This document shows positions 1 through 13,200 of a stretch of 64,000 nucleotides of DNA, one piece after another; position 1 is the first letter of the stretch; every line of letters starts with the position of its first letter. The notes beneath the pieces are model-generated. The model made no database searches. It worked only from the letters and a program-made list of their open reading frames with translations, and was not told the DNA's origin. The position numbers and the translations under genes are program-made. The DNA comes from Trichosphaerium sp. ATCC 40318. Its lineage: Eukaryota; Discosea; Flabellinia; Trichosidae. The DNA is taken from assembly GCA_038496445.1 (NCBI GenBank), contig JALMLS010000571.1, forward strand, positions 83,191 through 147,190. The letters run 5' to 3'.

Positions 1-236
1 GTTAATGACACTTTATAAACATGACCAGTACCTTTGTTTTCATACAGTCGTACAACAAAATTTGAATATTTAGCAACTGACACCGTTTGATTCGCATACG
101 TTGTTGCTAGTGGTACATCGACGCCTACTTCACACTGTGCAGACAGACTTGCAACTGGTTTTAAAACTCCACGCGCAAACCCTGGGCTAGGTACGCCGAT
201 CGGAACAACAACGATTGCTTCAGGTGTTTCTGCCAT
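1..236 (-). CDS. Unknown protein, N-terminal part (runs off the window)
   Basis: An open frame on the minus strand begins with ATG at 236 and stays open for 78 codons to the window edge. It starts MAETPEAIVVVPIGVPSPG and continues with a mixed sequence that could form beta strands (for example QTVSVAKYSNFVVRLYEN). No family was recognised. Codon use and lack of stops look coding, but part of the stretch could be an unspliced intron and the rest of the gene lies outside the window. I see no signal peptide or membrane segment. Confidence 0.45.
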   Translation of the reverse strand, partial: MAETPEAIVVVPIGVPSPGFARGVLKPVASLSAQCEVGVDVPLATTYANQTVSVAKYSNFVVRLYENKGTGHVYKVSL

Positions 237-424
237 GGTTGTATATATTGGGTAAAAAGAGTGAAAAAGAAGAACAGAAACTTCGTTACAAAATCTGTGC
301 TTTCACGTAAAGTTACAATTCACTGCTTAAGTTTTGTCGTTGTGACAAATAAATGCCAGTCAAAGCCAATAAAAACGCTCTGTGCAGTGAGCCTTGTCTT
401 TGAGTGGTAGCATAAATAGCTGCG

Positions 425-3400
425 ATGCTTCCATCGAGCGGAATGAACCAATCGGCATCGCCTGCGCGTAGGCGTCCATCCCCACGCAGGCGTGCTAACG
501 ACAACATGCCAGGAGCAGAAATTGAAGAGGCAAACGAATTTAGAAGGCTAAAATGCGAACTACGCACCTTTGTTGGGCTAGGCACGTTACCTTGGTGTCC
601 AACCAATTAATTTTAGTTTTTAGATAACCAGAAGTACACATCACCCAGCTACAGTCAAACACTCACCAGCGACAATGTGGCCAAAAGAACGGCTGTATAC
701 GTATCTGGAAACGGTACAAAAAGAGCCTAATTGCATTATGTACAACTTAAACCACTGTAGGCGATCTATACGATGTAAACTATCGCTTGAAAAAGAAACG
801 GGATCAAAAGCGAAGAGTAAAGCCAATGCCACTCCCAGATAAATATACAACGTACACAGAGTACGAAAACGCAATGCTAGAGTGGAAAGAAGAAACAGAG
901 GCGGTTGTTGGTGACGTTAAAGTGCGTTAAACTAAAAAAAAAACAACTTTGTAATTTACCATCTACAAAGCTCCCCGACGTTATGGGGCGATTTTATTCC
1001 CGCCCACGTATGCCTGGTATCACTGGGTTTGAAAATTTTGAGTGCGAGGACTCATTTGACGATGACGACACGATCCGCAAACAGTACAAACTTTAGTTGT
1101 TTTTAAAATAGACAACAAAAAATTTTGACATTTTTTTTTTTTCAACAGACCAAGCATGACACGAGGAAAATCAAGAATAAAGATGCTTGGGTACGAGATC
1201 TCAACATGCTCTTATAGTTTTGAACGTATTAACATAATCATTTTAGCAGTAAAGGAATACGACGAGCTGAGTCGCCATCTGTACGATTGCTGAGTTTTGG
1301 TTTTTTTTTTTGATCGTTATTCATTTTTGTTGTAGAGAGGCTCACCACCACCTTCGCCTTCTTCGGCATCTCTTCGCACTCTGCGCGGTGTTCCATCACA
1401 GCCTGATAGCTCTCGTAAGCTAGCCTCACCAACTGATCAACTCCGTGGTAGATCCACTTCAGATATCATTCCAGCTTCATTGCAATCAAAGCAAGTCCCT
1501 TCTATTCTTTTATTGTTAATTAATTTTTAGCCATTTCGAGTCTCCGAGATGGGAAGCAACGTTAGTACCTCCAGAGCCACAACCTTGCGATTTTGATACC
1601 TACAGAGGTAAGTCATTATATCGTTTGTCAGTAAAAGTGCTAAAAAAACTGTTTTTTAGAATATGAGGGTGCCTTCCGTCGTTGGACAATTGTATGCTCC
1701 AATTTGACTTTCCTTCCTCCGCATGCAACACAATTACATACGCTGCTGCCTATAAAATATACAAACACAAGCGATGTTTTCGACAAGGACATCTTCGAGT
1801 TGAGGAAGCAAGTCAGGTTTATCAAGTTTCCTTTCTTTGAAGCGACGATAGTTCATCACCCACCACTGTCAAAGATAAATCATGATTATGTTTCTAAAAT
1901 ACCAGACGTCAGCTTAAAAAAGGTACAAAAGAGAGTCAGAGAGAGCAAAACAAAACTGTGTTTCCTTTTTTGTTTTTTTTGTTTTAAGCTGAATTGCTCG
2001 CTTTAACACCAAGTTCTAGGCTAAGAGATTATGGAGATCTATGCCTGATGCTGATAGAAATAAAATAGTGGAATTGATAAATAAGTGGTACCGCATTGTA
2101 GGCAAAGATAAGTCCACAAGTGTGAAACCAATGTACAATTCTTCACGTTTTGATAATCTTTGTTGTTTACTTTCTTTTAAAAGATTGCATGGTACCTGGC
2201 CTATAAAGACAGGTAATACACAAGAGACATTTCAAATGATGTCATTCAGTGGGCCTAAAAAAGAAGTTTCACACTTTCACAACAATGCCTTCCGTAAGTC
2301 TTAACTTTGAAAAAAAAATTGTTGACTTAACAATTGTTATGCAGGTCTTTTAGGAGCTGATATCGCATTACGTGACTGTAAAATGACTATAGACCGTCAT
2401 GCTATGCAATTTGATATTTGTGATTTTGACCTATACGATCTGAATTATGAGGTAATTTTCGTTACCTTGATTTGGTTTTTTTTTCATTTTTTTCTGTTAG
2501 AAATTGGTTACAGATAAGTCCTATTTTATAAAGAAGCGTAGTTTGGTGAAAAAACTTCATTTCCAGCAAATGAATGATCCAATTAAGTCGTGGTATTACA
2601 ACACAGAGAACCCAAATGTACGTGATCATCCAGACAGCTACAAAATACAAATTGTGTTTAAACAAACATACCTTGCGCCTTACTGACGTTTTTTTCAATA
2701 GAAAGCCGCGACCGTTCATCAAAAAGAGATAGCTACACTTCTCGCAGCTCCTAACTTCCTAAAAACGTTGAAGACATCATAAAAGTGCTTAAAGTTCCAA
2801 TGAGATTTGATAAGTTTTTGGTACGTTGCGCGCTTCAACACTTTCGGTTGTATAGCTGAACTCATTCTCTCTAAAATTAGGAATATATGGACACAGATAC
2901 ATACGATACTAGTTCTTCTGCGAGCCAGAAGATTGAAAACATTATCGTAGAGGGACTAAAGAAAGCTGGTGTAACAAGATTTTTAGAAGAGTTTTCGAAC
3001 ACCAAAAATAGACTTTATCATGCCAAAGCTTCACACTTTTTGCACGCATTACTTTCCAGTAACACCAAGTGGTTAATGAGACTTATTGCAGCCGAAGGTA
3101 AGTTTGACAGACTCAATATGGATCGTCCCTCATTGCTCTTATCATTTTTTGTTTTCAATCAATTAATAATTCTTTTTTTAGACGTCAAAAGCATATCTCT
3201 TGCTGCGTATGGCATCGCTTTTAGCGATGATGAACCAAGAGATTTATTTCCATTTAGAGAAGATATTTATTATTTGTTAAAGCAGGTACACGTGTGTCTT
3301 TAGTTTTTACCGTTAGTTGAATGAAAGATTTCTTTTTATTTTTTTTGATATTATTAACTTGGTGTATTTAGTTCGTTGGAGCCCCTATCCTCCCTATTGT

Positions 3401-5615
3401 TAGAACATTCTTTATGGAGTATTATATGAGAGAAATAAGTAGGGTTGTAAGGCAGAACCCAAGCAATTTCACTGCTGTTTACAGCTCAGTCGACAGCATC
3501 TCCAAAGTACGCATTTATGTATTTGTGATGAGTACTTACTTTAATAGAAACTTACAGCAAGGCTAACACAACTTGCAAACGAGAACCCAGATTTCTTTAG
3601 GGTCAAGATGTTTGATGGCGTAGGCCACCGCTCTCGCAAGTTATCAGCAGTACTCTTTCTATTTGCTGTACAAACAATTCGAAGTAATGAGCTTAAGGTC
3701 TGGTTTTTATATCTGCATTGAATGACATCTTAATCTGTTTTTAGAATGTGTTAATGCATGATGACTCCAACATTCATGGTAAACTGAGAGCACTGAGTAA
3801 ATCAAAGTTCTCTCATGCACGTGTACGTATTGAAACTGATCAGATAGACTTCTTATATAGTTAGTTTGCTAGTAGACGTTTACTTCAAATCATTGGATCC
3901 TCTTTACTCTGGAAGGCCTTCTTTTGCAGGTTAGTAGATACAAACTGTTCTTTATACAAGAATATTGACGTTGTCCTAGGAGCTATAACACCAAGAGGAA
4001 ACGATTTGTCAAGGATGTTCTTGAAACTCACGTATGGCGGCACAAATCAAAGAATTTACCTGTCAACTCACTTTATATTTTAGAACAATAAGCCTACAAT
4101 TTATGCTGAGGAGCTTAAAGCAATATGTATTGACTCACTTGAGGTACTAAACCATCTCCCTTTTTATGGAAAAAACACCCAAAAATGTCGTCCTGACCAT
4201 CCATTTTTTCTTAAGAGAACGGACGAGAAGAGCAAAGGAATGCACTTTTTGAATACTAGAATATTCGATGAGCTCAAACTAAGCATTATTTCAAAGACGA
4301 AGGAAATTGACCTGGTAAGCAATTTTTATATTATCTAGTTGTCTCGCTCTTCAACCTTACTCCGTTTATTAGTCTGTTGCTACTGCCAGTGAAATATTAG
4401 CTGCACTTACACGTGCAGCTACTACAAATATACAGCGTCTAGAGTTCACAGCTGCGCATACGCAGTCTCTTGTTAGACCAAAGAAGGAAACTGTTAGGTA
4501 TGTCTTTAAATACTTTTTTGGCGATCACAATTTTTTTTGTTTTCTCATTTTTTACGCCGCACTAGAGTGGCTATGGGTGATATTATATCACTTGCAAGAT
4601 TCCTTGAGGAAGGGGCAGGTCCAAACGCAAAGCTTACCTTCAGAGCTAAAGCTAGTATCCTCAAAACAAACCCTGACGTTTGGTTGCTTTTTTTGTGTCC
4701 AAAAACTAGGAATACAAGATTATTTTGTCTTTGACTTGTTGAGATGTATTGAAGTGTTTGGGTCACTTTTTGAACCATACAGAGGTTTTATCTCGTATTG
4801 TAGAGATAAAGACATTACATCAAACTATAACCAAGTTCTGTCGCAGCCATTACAGCCGTACTCCTTACTTTTCTCCTAAACATTGAAAACTTACTGTTCT
4901 TTTAGCATTATGTAAACAAGCATGGCACTTCTTTTACAAGCTTCTCAGTCATACACCAGGTACCTAAATCTCACATCCGTATACACTTAACAGCGCTAAC
5001 AAAAAGTTAAGGATTGATGGCGTCACTCATCGCTTCTGGCGTTTTTGAACGTTACATTAATCTCATCAATGTTGGTAATCCGCTACCTGTTGTTCGCCAT
5101 TCTTTGCACTACTTCGCCAAGGTACGGTACCCAAGCTATGCTATTTATGATGTGATATTCACTCTTGGTTATGAATAGATGCTGCAGTTGACTGGTGATA
5201 CAAAGGAAGCGAACAAACTCTTCGAGAAAGATCTTAAAGAGCTTAATGCGTTTTGTATTGGAAAACGTATTTTTATCAAAATTCACATTATCTATCGTCG
5301 ATTAGTGAACGATGATACTTCTATAACATATCACGTACGACCAAGAGTGTGTTTTTAATTTTTGCGTTTCACCATCTCGAATGAAGCACGTGTTGACCAA
5401 AGATATTTTAGGAACTGGTAAAACTGTATAAGATTTTGGCTAACAATTCGAATTGTGCCAAGCTTTACAAGGATGTAGTAAAGACTACTGAATATAAGGA
5501 TGGTATTAATAGGTCTATTGCACTTATACCACCTCCTTCTGTACACTCTAAGCAGTTCCTGAAGAAGAAAAAGAAAGAGAAAAAGAGCAAGAAACTAGAC
5601 AAAAAAGTTGTGTAA
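425..5615 (+). CDS. Large multi-exon protein of unknown function
   Basis: Roughly 20 exons on the plus strand join into one long protein. The likely N-terminus (MLPSSGMNQSASPARRR) is basic and disordered. An early conserved-looking block follows (LPDKYTTYTEYENAMLEWK near 830-885, then GRFYSRPRMPGITGFENFE near 985-1045), then a Ser/Pro-rich stretch (1340-1500). The middle and C-terminal parts (about 2900-5500) are mostly predicted alpha-helical, for example FLHALLSSNTKWLMRLIAAE and LARFLEEGAGPNAKLTF. The protein ends in a lysine-rich tail and a TAA at 5613. Introns are short and many start GTACG or GTRYG. I considered RasGAP and formin-type helical domains, but no diagnostic motif is visible, so no function is assigned. 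Exons are convincing; the start and the assumption of a single gene are less so. Confidence 0.55.
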
Positions 5616-5875
5616 AGAAAAACAACATATAAATAAATTGTTTTTAAAGAACGATTTACATCAAGTATTTTTTTTGGATTGACTCAATCATTACCGCAAT
5701 TTTTTGCGAAAGTCAATCTAACACTGTGACAAGGTCTTAGTTAAACTCTGAATAGGAGGTTGTCTAGCTTTAGTAGTTCCATAAAAATTGCATTTAGTTT
5801 AACGAACATTGAATCATGTCACTAAAACAACAACCTTGTTTCAAACACATACTGTATTTCGCGCACTAGCAAATA

Positions 5876-7527
5876 TTATAATTTGGAGCAATGTGCAATT
5901 CGCTTTAAGCCTTGTATGTGATCCGGCTCAATACCAACATAAACACGAGAATCCCGTGATGATCTGGCACTGAAAGCCATGCGTGGTGTATTGAATGATA
6001 AACCAAGACGTCCCAAAGAGTCCTACAAGTCAATCAGCAACGAGGCACAATCAAACAATGATCACCATTGTAATGAATCCACCTAGCCCATTAACTGTTT
6101 TCAACACTTTAATAGTATCTACTGAAGCTTTCCAGGGACAATCACCATACTCTAACTTGGATACAACGGTCCTAAGGTTCGATAAGAAATAATGAAATAA
6201 AAACAGAAAGGACGAGGTTGACCTTGTCCCAAGAATGCGAATGAGATCCTCCCCGTAGCCTAAAAAGTCATTTGTTAAAAAGTCAACTATTGCATCCTAC
6301 CAGTGGCTGCACTAGCACCAACACCATCGAGTAAATATGCGCCTGCTCCCCACAAAGGAGTATCTTAAGTGGATTAGAGATTTAGTACGTCAGTTTAGCG
6401 CGCACCTCCAACTATTAGAGCATTAGTGGCACAGCTGCCTGTATTGAAGTACCTCTGCCAGGACGTTTGAATGGTGTTCCTCCTGTAGATACAGCAACAG
6501 CCATGTCTCCTTGAGAATCTATGCATATACATCCGACTGTACCCTTTTTTTGCATGTTAAACTCCTGAAGAGCTGGTGATTTGTCAAATGCTGATTTTGG
6601 TTTAAAAGAAGGATCCTTCATTATCTTCTGATACCGTTGAAACTCGCTTTCCAAACAAACATCAATAAAGTTGAAATAACCAAATTTGTTGACAAACTAA
6701 TGATTCTAACCTGGACGTCAAGAGCTCTTTTGGTTGTAAAGTGGTGATACCCTAAAAACAAAAGGTTAACTCTTTTTTTTATGGAGAACCACAATAACGC
6801 ACTTGCTGTTTTGCAAATCTGTTTGCACCTTGGCCTACGAGCATAATCTCATCTGTCTTTTCCATAACCATGCGGGCTATGCGGATAGGGTTCTGGAAGG
6901 CCATTTTAACACATACTTCAGAAACATGTGGTTTCTGATTTTTTTCTTACCTGCAGATCCTGAATAGCACATACAGACCCAATGTTGTATCCTTTGGTTG
7001 CAATAATCTATGAGCCTTGTTAGGCTGTCCCGTTATTATTATTTTGTATCACGCACTGCATCCATTTCAATCTGCCCGGCACTGTGTAAAAAGTTTAGTT
7101 AAAATGATGTATTCTGCGAACAAAAATGTGGGCTTTTTGTTAGTTGCACGTGCCTGTTCACAAAACTACCTTTACCTGCATCAAATGTAGGATCATCTAT
7201 ATACCTGTAAAGCCAAATTGTGGCCGATTTTAGTACCTTCCATAGAAATGACTGCCTATTGCCGTTTTAATTGGTTTCTTTTGTCGCAAACGCTGTTTTC
7301 GTGCATCTATGTCCCAAACGCACCTGTTCTACGGCGTCTACGCAATTTCCGCCATCAGCAAGAATATCGTGAGCAATACTAGCAGCTACGCCAACGCCAC
7401 GCTTATGAGCATCCACAGCGTTGTCCTGGGAGTTTTCAATTAAAACTCAGTTATTCCACCTTAGAATTCACATAGCAAAGCGTACAGGAATATTCCAAGC
7501 GCCACCGTGTACAATTACGCTGTGCAT
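5876..7527 (-). CDS. Isoaspartyl peptidase / plant-type L-asparaginase (Ntn hydrolase)
   Basis: The spliced protein begins MHSVIVHGGAWNIP, the family's N-terminal signature, followed by DNAVDAHKRGVGVAAS and DPTFDAGKGSF...GQIEMDA. The autocleavage site and nucleophile threonine lie in GTVGCICIDSQGDMA (about 6545-6505); after cleavage this Thr becomes the N-terminus of the beta subunit. The C-terminal motif GLSFNTPRMAFSARSS is also typical. The family hydrolyses isoaspartyl dipeptides and asparagine in the cytosol. About nine short introns were placed. The intron between the residues AGKGSFVN and AGQIEMDA keeps the family alignment only if its donor is GCACGT, making it a GC-AG intron. All expected catalytic motifs are present, so the enzyme is probably active. 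Confidence 0.9.
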
Positions 7528-7763
7528 GCTGATAACAGGTCAAAGTTTCTCACTTTGGAGCTTTAATTCGTAAAAACAAAACATCTCATTTCTTTGGAAT
7601 AAACAGCTGGGCTTAGTGGTTTATTGCTTTGACGAGTGTTTTAACTATCCGTTACAAACTGTCCCACAAGGAATTGGCCGTGAATATCGACAAAAAAGAT
7701 ACCGATAATCACGTTTTTCAGTGTTCGTCGTAGGCATAAATAACCTGAACAATTTCTGCCTTT

Positions 7764-8242
7764 GCACTACCTGAACGCTGCTTATACGATAACTCGCGCG
7801 CTTCAGAATCCTCGGAGGATCAACTTTTACTAAAGGAAAGATTCATTGAAAGGTACTGAAATAGTAAAAAAACAGTTTGTTTCACAAGTTATTATTGGTT
7901 TTATAAACAAATCACGCAAATTACACCCGTCATTACAACGTATTATGTATATGTTTGGTTTAGTTCCTGTACTCTTGCCGCCTGTCTTCGGCTTACAGCT
8001 GATATGTGCTCTTCTCTACCGCTTACTCCAGTCAGGGCTGAATATCAATTGATAGGCGAATAAAGAGAGGAACAGGTGCTAGTAAGTCAGCTAATGGTCT
8101 TGTTGGAATCCTTCGACAAGAGTCAGCTCCCGCGAGTCGCAAGAAGAATCCTACTATTTACGCAAATAGGAAGGCTCTTAGAAAGAGACTACGCTTGGAC
8201 GCATACACCGCGTCTTTTTTGCACTTTTGTACAATCAATTAA
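7764..8242 (+). CDS. Possible small basic protein, gene model uncertain
   Basis: Between two minus-strand genes there is plus-strand sequence with coding character. One block reads SRASESSEDQLLLKERFIER (about 7795-7850). Another reads KRGTGASKSANGLVGILRQE and continues through SRKKNPTIYANRKALRKRLR to a TAA at 8240. The two blocks need at least one intron between them, and the splice sites are not clear. The second block is lysine/arginine-rich and looks like part of a nuclear or RNA-binding protein, but no family was recognised. Start codon and exon structure are undetermined; the sequence from 7528 to 7763 shows nothing else. Confidence 0.3.
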
Positions 8243-8397
8243 GAACAAACAAAGCATACTTGCAGGGTTCGCATAATTCTAGGTCGAAGCCGGCACGTCT
8301 AAATCGTGCGAGTTGAAAGACGATTGAAAGAAGAGTTGTTTTTATTTGGGTAAACACCTTAGAAAGCAACCGATATCTTTTGTTCAAGCAATTTAAT

Positions 8398-10066
8398 TTA
8401 GCTGTCTTCTTCTGGAGCTTCGGTATCAGTATCCAAAAGGATGTCTTGAGTGGCTTGGGTCTCTTCAATTGGTGACTTTTCTTCTTCGCTCTCATCCGAG
8501 GACGAGTCATCTGAATCATCATCATCTTTTTCTTGAATGCCTTCATCGTCACTTGGTACGATTGGTTCTCCCTCATCTTGAGCAGCAATAACAACCTTCG
8601 AGAAATTACCCCTATACACGTGAATGAGCACGTGTTGTTTAATTCCAAAAATTGTGGTGCGCAAAAAAATCTTTTACGTACGACTTTTTCTTTCTGTTCA
8701 CAAAGAAAGTCATGTAAACTACCCATGCGACAATGGTTGCGATAGATATTAAAGTAGCTAGATAAAATATCAGTAGATGTCATATTTCTAATGCATACCA
8801 ATTACGACAATAACGACAACAGATACCTTAGCTGTAGCTTTTTCTTCGACCTATGATACCAAACGGTTAAAAATAAACTCATCAAAAAAAAAAATAACAA
8901 AACTAACCTCTTGGATTCCCAATGCGAGTGGGATACCTTCAGTGCTAATGATTTTAACGCCAGCTGATGCCAAAGCAGCATCATCAGCATCAGACAAACC
9001 AGCGACAGCATCGGAGATGACATAGGCGTCAAAAGAGAAAACTTTTGCGTCACTGGCAGTAGCGACAAGGCTCACACCACCAAGACCAACGATTAGAAGG
9101 GTGTTGATGCCTGCAGCCTAACGAAGAAGTTAGATATGACCAATATTCGAAGAGAACCGTACCTCCAAGTCGTTTTCAAGGGTAGTAAAGTTGAGGTGAG
9201 TGTTATCACGGAACGCGCTATCGGAACCTGTCGCGCACTCGATATTTTTCTTCATTATTACGTCACTTGGTTTTTGAATGAGTTGCTAGTAGAAATCAGT
9301 TTTAGAGGTTTTGTTTGCGGTTTATCTTTTTTTTGTGTATCACAAAAAAAAAAGATTCGGCTGTCTGGTTTAATACCTTTGAGAAATCAGATTCGGGCTG
9401 TCCAGCAACACAAGAATCTTCAAGAAGCTAAACACGTGAACGGTGAGTCGTAAAAGGTTTTCGGTGGTGATAAAACCGTACCACTTGAACTAATTTCTTG
9501 CCACGGCTAGCTGGATCAGCTGCTGGGCATGGGACAGTGTATTCTTGCTAAAGCAGATATTAATGGTAACGCGGCTAACTTTTGAAAAAAAAACGGCGAA
9601 AGCGCTTAGTTTCAAAAAAGCGGTTTGTATGGATGCGTACTTGGTTAATTTCAGATTCACAGAGTTGTCCGTGTGCGTTGTAAAATAGCTCAACCGAATC
9701 TCCGGGATTTTTGCCCACGTGAACAGAGGCAAACGATATGTGTGTTGAACACTTCCATTCCTAGAGAATGACGTTTTTGAGAAGAGAAAAAAACAGGGTA
9801 TCGTAAACCAACCAAGCGGTTATTCAAAACCTACGCACCTGCGTCAATACCACTCTGGTAAACTCGTAGTCGTATTTTGTTCTGATATCATTAATAGCGA
9901 GGATTACTTCGTCTCCTCCCTTCACGCCAGCTGCTCCTCCAGGGAGGCTACAGTACTGAGCGTCTATAACGATGAGAGCTGCTTTTGTCTCAGTTGCTTC
10001 AGCGGCCTCTTGAGAGGCAACGAAGCTTACAAATACAACCAAAATAAGCGCTAAGGAGATGTTCAT
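8398..10066 (-). CDS. Type I membrane protein with a degenerate nicotinamidase/isochorismatase-fold luminal domain
   Basis: The protein starts with a signal peptide (MNISLALILVVFVSFVASQ). It then follows the nicotinamidase fold: AALIVIDAQYCSLPGG, GVKGGDEVILAINDIR, HISFASVHVGKNPGDSVEL, then a segment with the expected lysine (IMKKNIECATGSDSAF), then INTLLIVGLGGVSLVATASDA and DAVAGLSDADDAALASAGVK. The usual TQDWHP metal site reads TQEWKCS, so Asp and the first His are lost. The catalytic Cys position (family xxDVCVxATAxDA) is Ser in GGVSLVATASDA. The first Asp and the Lys of the triad remain. After this domain come one membrane helix (VSVVVIVVIATLISIATIVA) and a very acidic, Ser-rich tail (EKDDDDSDDSSSDESEEEK). 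A secretory-pathway or surface location is inferred. It is most likely a pseudoenzyme with a binding or structural role. Confidence 0.8.
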
Positions 10067-10270
10067 TGATGCTGGCGATAGATAAAATGAGTGAGCACAC
10101 GACGGACATTTGGCATCTACTCCGAATAAATGCGACAAAATCTACCCGAGAACGTTGTTTATGGTATAAGGTTGTTTATTAAAAGGTATGGTTAATGTAA
10201 GCAACCATTCGTTGGACAAGATTCAAAAAATCTTTTTTTCAATTTTTTTTTTGTATTTTTCGAGTACGCT

Positions 10271-13200
10271 TTAGTCAAAATCGCTGTCTTCGCCATCGTC
10301 AGTAGCCGTTTCCAACTCGATTTCTTTACCGGTATTGCCACCACGGGCATTGCTAATAGCAATACATATAGCGCCTATTATACCAACAAGAACGATGCTG
10401 AGACCATAGCCAAGCAGAACGTAGGCGAATAAGAGTGTGCTTCTTGCTGCTTGTTGCTGGAACTCGATAAAACCGGATACCCAACGTTCTAGGGCACGAC
10501 GTAAGTACTAGGGACTACATATAATGAAAGTAAAGAAAACGTACGTAAAGTAACCGATGTGCTGATCGCCACTGAGTCAGGGATGTACAAGAACGTTGGT
10601 GCTCGTATGTACGGTGTAATATAAAGAGGATACAACTGTAAGTTATTTGCCATGTATCTACGCGTGTTAAAAGAGTTTTTGATGCTTTTAGAACGCAGTA
10701 GCTACGTACGTTAATACTTCCAGTATGGTTTCAACTCCCAAGATACATTGAGCGAGATCATTGAAAATAGTGGCAAGGAACGATACAGATTGAGCGCCAA
10801 GCTCGTCTCTAATGTACCTAGTGGCTAACTCCTCTGGCCAAGTTTCAGCCTTGTCCGCAACAACTTCAAGCCATCCTCGCGGTTTATTAAGAAAGTTGTC
10901 AATGTCGGAAGCCAAATTCACAACGGTCTACGCGCATAGATGTCAAAAAAAAAAATTGAGTTTTTTCAGGTTTGACGTACACCGTTGAATTCATCAGTCC
11001 ATTTACCGACAGTATCATTAATGAGGCCATTCCAAGCGTCAGATTGATCTTGAACAAAACCCTTTACTTCAATGTTGATCCAGGTGTTTGCTGTTGTTTC
11101 GATCAAGGACAGTTGCCAAACAAGTAGAAATACGAATACAATTGACAATATAGCCAACATGATAATCATTACAGCGGCAGGCCAACTGATGTATTCGAGG
11201 AACCACATGAGTGGTGAAACCTGTCCAGATTCAGCTGCTTTGCCTTCAAGCTTGCCTGAAAGCCAAGTTCTGAGGCGCAACATCTTTGAACGGACCCAAC
11301 GGCGAACACGTTTCCAGAAATACAGCCAAACAAATACCGCAATGATGCATATAACGATACCAATGAGGTAACCCATAAAGAGCCAGAGTAGTACATCTAC
11401 AGCCTCGTCGTAAGATCCGAATGGAAACTCGTGACAAAAAGTCACATTTTGATAAGTTAATACTGGGAATAGATCCACAGTAACATTTGGAATGGTGGCC
11501 CTAAGAAGGTTAGAATATTATCAGAAAAAGTCAAACACAAAAAAAAGTGAGTGTAGAACTCGAGTTGATCAACGGTAGTGGCGGCATTCGCTACGAAAAT
11601 AAAAGCATTGTTTGACCAATCCGCAGGGAAAAGTGTCGTACTGAAAGTCTGCAAGGGCACCATCTAAGAATTCTTCTCTGAGTGTTCTGATGATAAAATC
11701 AGATAATTCTCCATTTCCAAAATCAACAATGCTTGTTTTATTTCCTTCCAAGTCGTTTGTTGCACCTGAAGCGGCATTCTTAGATACATCTAGAACACCA
11801 CACATCTACGGAAAAGAAATGAGCTTTAGAACGCAACTTTGAATAAAAATTACGTCTTGTTTAAGTATTTCCCGTTGTGTTTCAGGAAGAGTAGCAATAT
11901 TATCCTTGAAACTGTTGACAAAATCTTGGATGCCAAACTGTTGAATATCACGCTTATTCCTCAAGCTATCAAAGTGGTTCTTGACTTGATCTTCCAAGAA
12001 TGAGTCGAACACAGCTGCACGTTTCTTTGCAATAGGTGCTGCAGTTGTTGGCGCTGTTGTTGTTGGTACAGCTGGAGCTTCAGTTGTTGGCACGGCTGGT
12101 GCTTCTGTTGTTGGTACTACTGGCGCTTCAGTCGTTGGAGCTACAGGAACTGTAGGTGCTTCAGTTGTTGGTACAACAGGAGGTGTAGGTCCAGTTGGAG
12201 GTACTGTAGTGTTCGTATTATTGTTGCTTGGAGGCTCAGGTGGAAAACAGAATTCATTGATAGTGTCAGAATCTATGTTCGATATCAATTGATCTAGCTC
12301 TGATACACTAACTGGCGTAAGCATTTCACAAACTCTTTTTTTAATACTCCCTGTTGGTAGACGTACCCATTCTCAACTACATTAACAGCAGCCTTGTAAG
12401 CACATATGTAGCTGTTAAACTTAAATTGTATCGCTCTTACAAGCAACTAAGGTACAGAATAAGTTCAAGTTGTGTACCAATAAAATGAATAGTAGAAAAC
12501 TCAAAAAGGATTTTTTTTTTAAGGCCGTACCGGGACAGCATAGTCCACTGTTGAGTTTACAATATCGTAACTTTCTTCTATGATTGTATTTAATAAGCTA
12601 GCAGCTTGTTCGTTCGCTTCTCGCGCAGCTATAACATGTAGATTGAATACATTCGATACTGCAACCTCCATAGATGTGCACGTCTCTCTCATTGAATCCT
12701 TGCTTCTGTTTGCATCACGATTAACAACTTGGAAAGTCAACACTGAAGCTGCCCTAAATTGAGATTGATTAAATGAGAAAACCAGATCTGCAGTAAACAA
12801 TATTTGAATTTCAAAAATCTGTGCCAGAAACCGGCAAAACTATTTACACAAATGTCCATAAAAAGACGAAAGGGAAAAAACCGTACAATAAAGTTAACAA
12901 GCCAGCAATGTACATGTGCCAAAACACTCTTGAATCTGCCCATCTTGACCCGATATACTTTGGGTGGACTGCCGAACAAAATTTTCCACTGCGCACTTTA
13001 CGCTTCTTCTTAACAACGACACGTTGTGGGCTTACTTGGTCCGCTTCAATTGTGACGACATCGTTACCTTTACCAGCGTGTTTTCTGCCATATCGCGGTA
13101 CAACATTTCTCTTGCGGCTGTCTTGAGATGCATGTAGATTTCCCATAGAGGGCAGCAAATGAGACTTGTTCTTGTCGAGTTTAGCCTCATGCTCCCCTCT

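Noticed and set aside
313-606. 97-codon minus-strand open frame antisense to the first exon of the large unknown gene
   Set aside because: The plus-strand frame splices well into downstream exons, while the minus frame has no partner exons and no family match.
2887-4900. Possible RasGAP domain in the large unknown gene
   Set aside because: The helical segments look vaguely similar, but the Arg-finger and FLR motifs of RasGAPs are absent.
8235-8801. 188-codon minus-strand open frame across the end of the nicotinamidase-like gene
   Set aside because: It reads through introns in a shifted frame. The spliced frame gives a clean membrane helix and acidic tail.
8398-9075. Reading the 3' half of the nicotinamidase-like gene as a separate TRAP-alpha-like ER protein
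   Set aside because: The apparent luminal start (LIVGLGGVSLVATASDA) is an internal strand of the nicotinamidase fold, and the upstream exons splice to it in frame.
9136-9453. Plus-strand open frame (105 codons)
   Set aside because: It is antisense to exons with clear nicotinamidase-fold homology and has no recognisable content.
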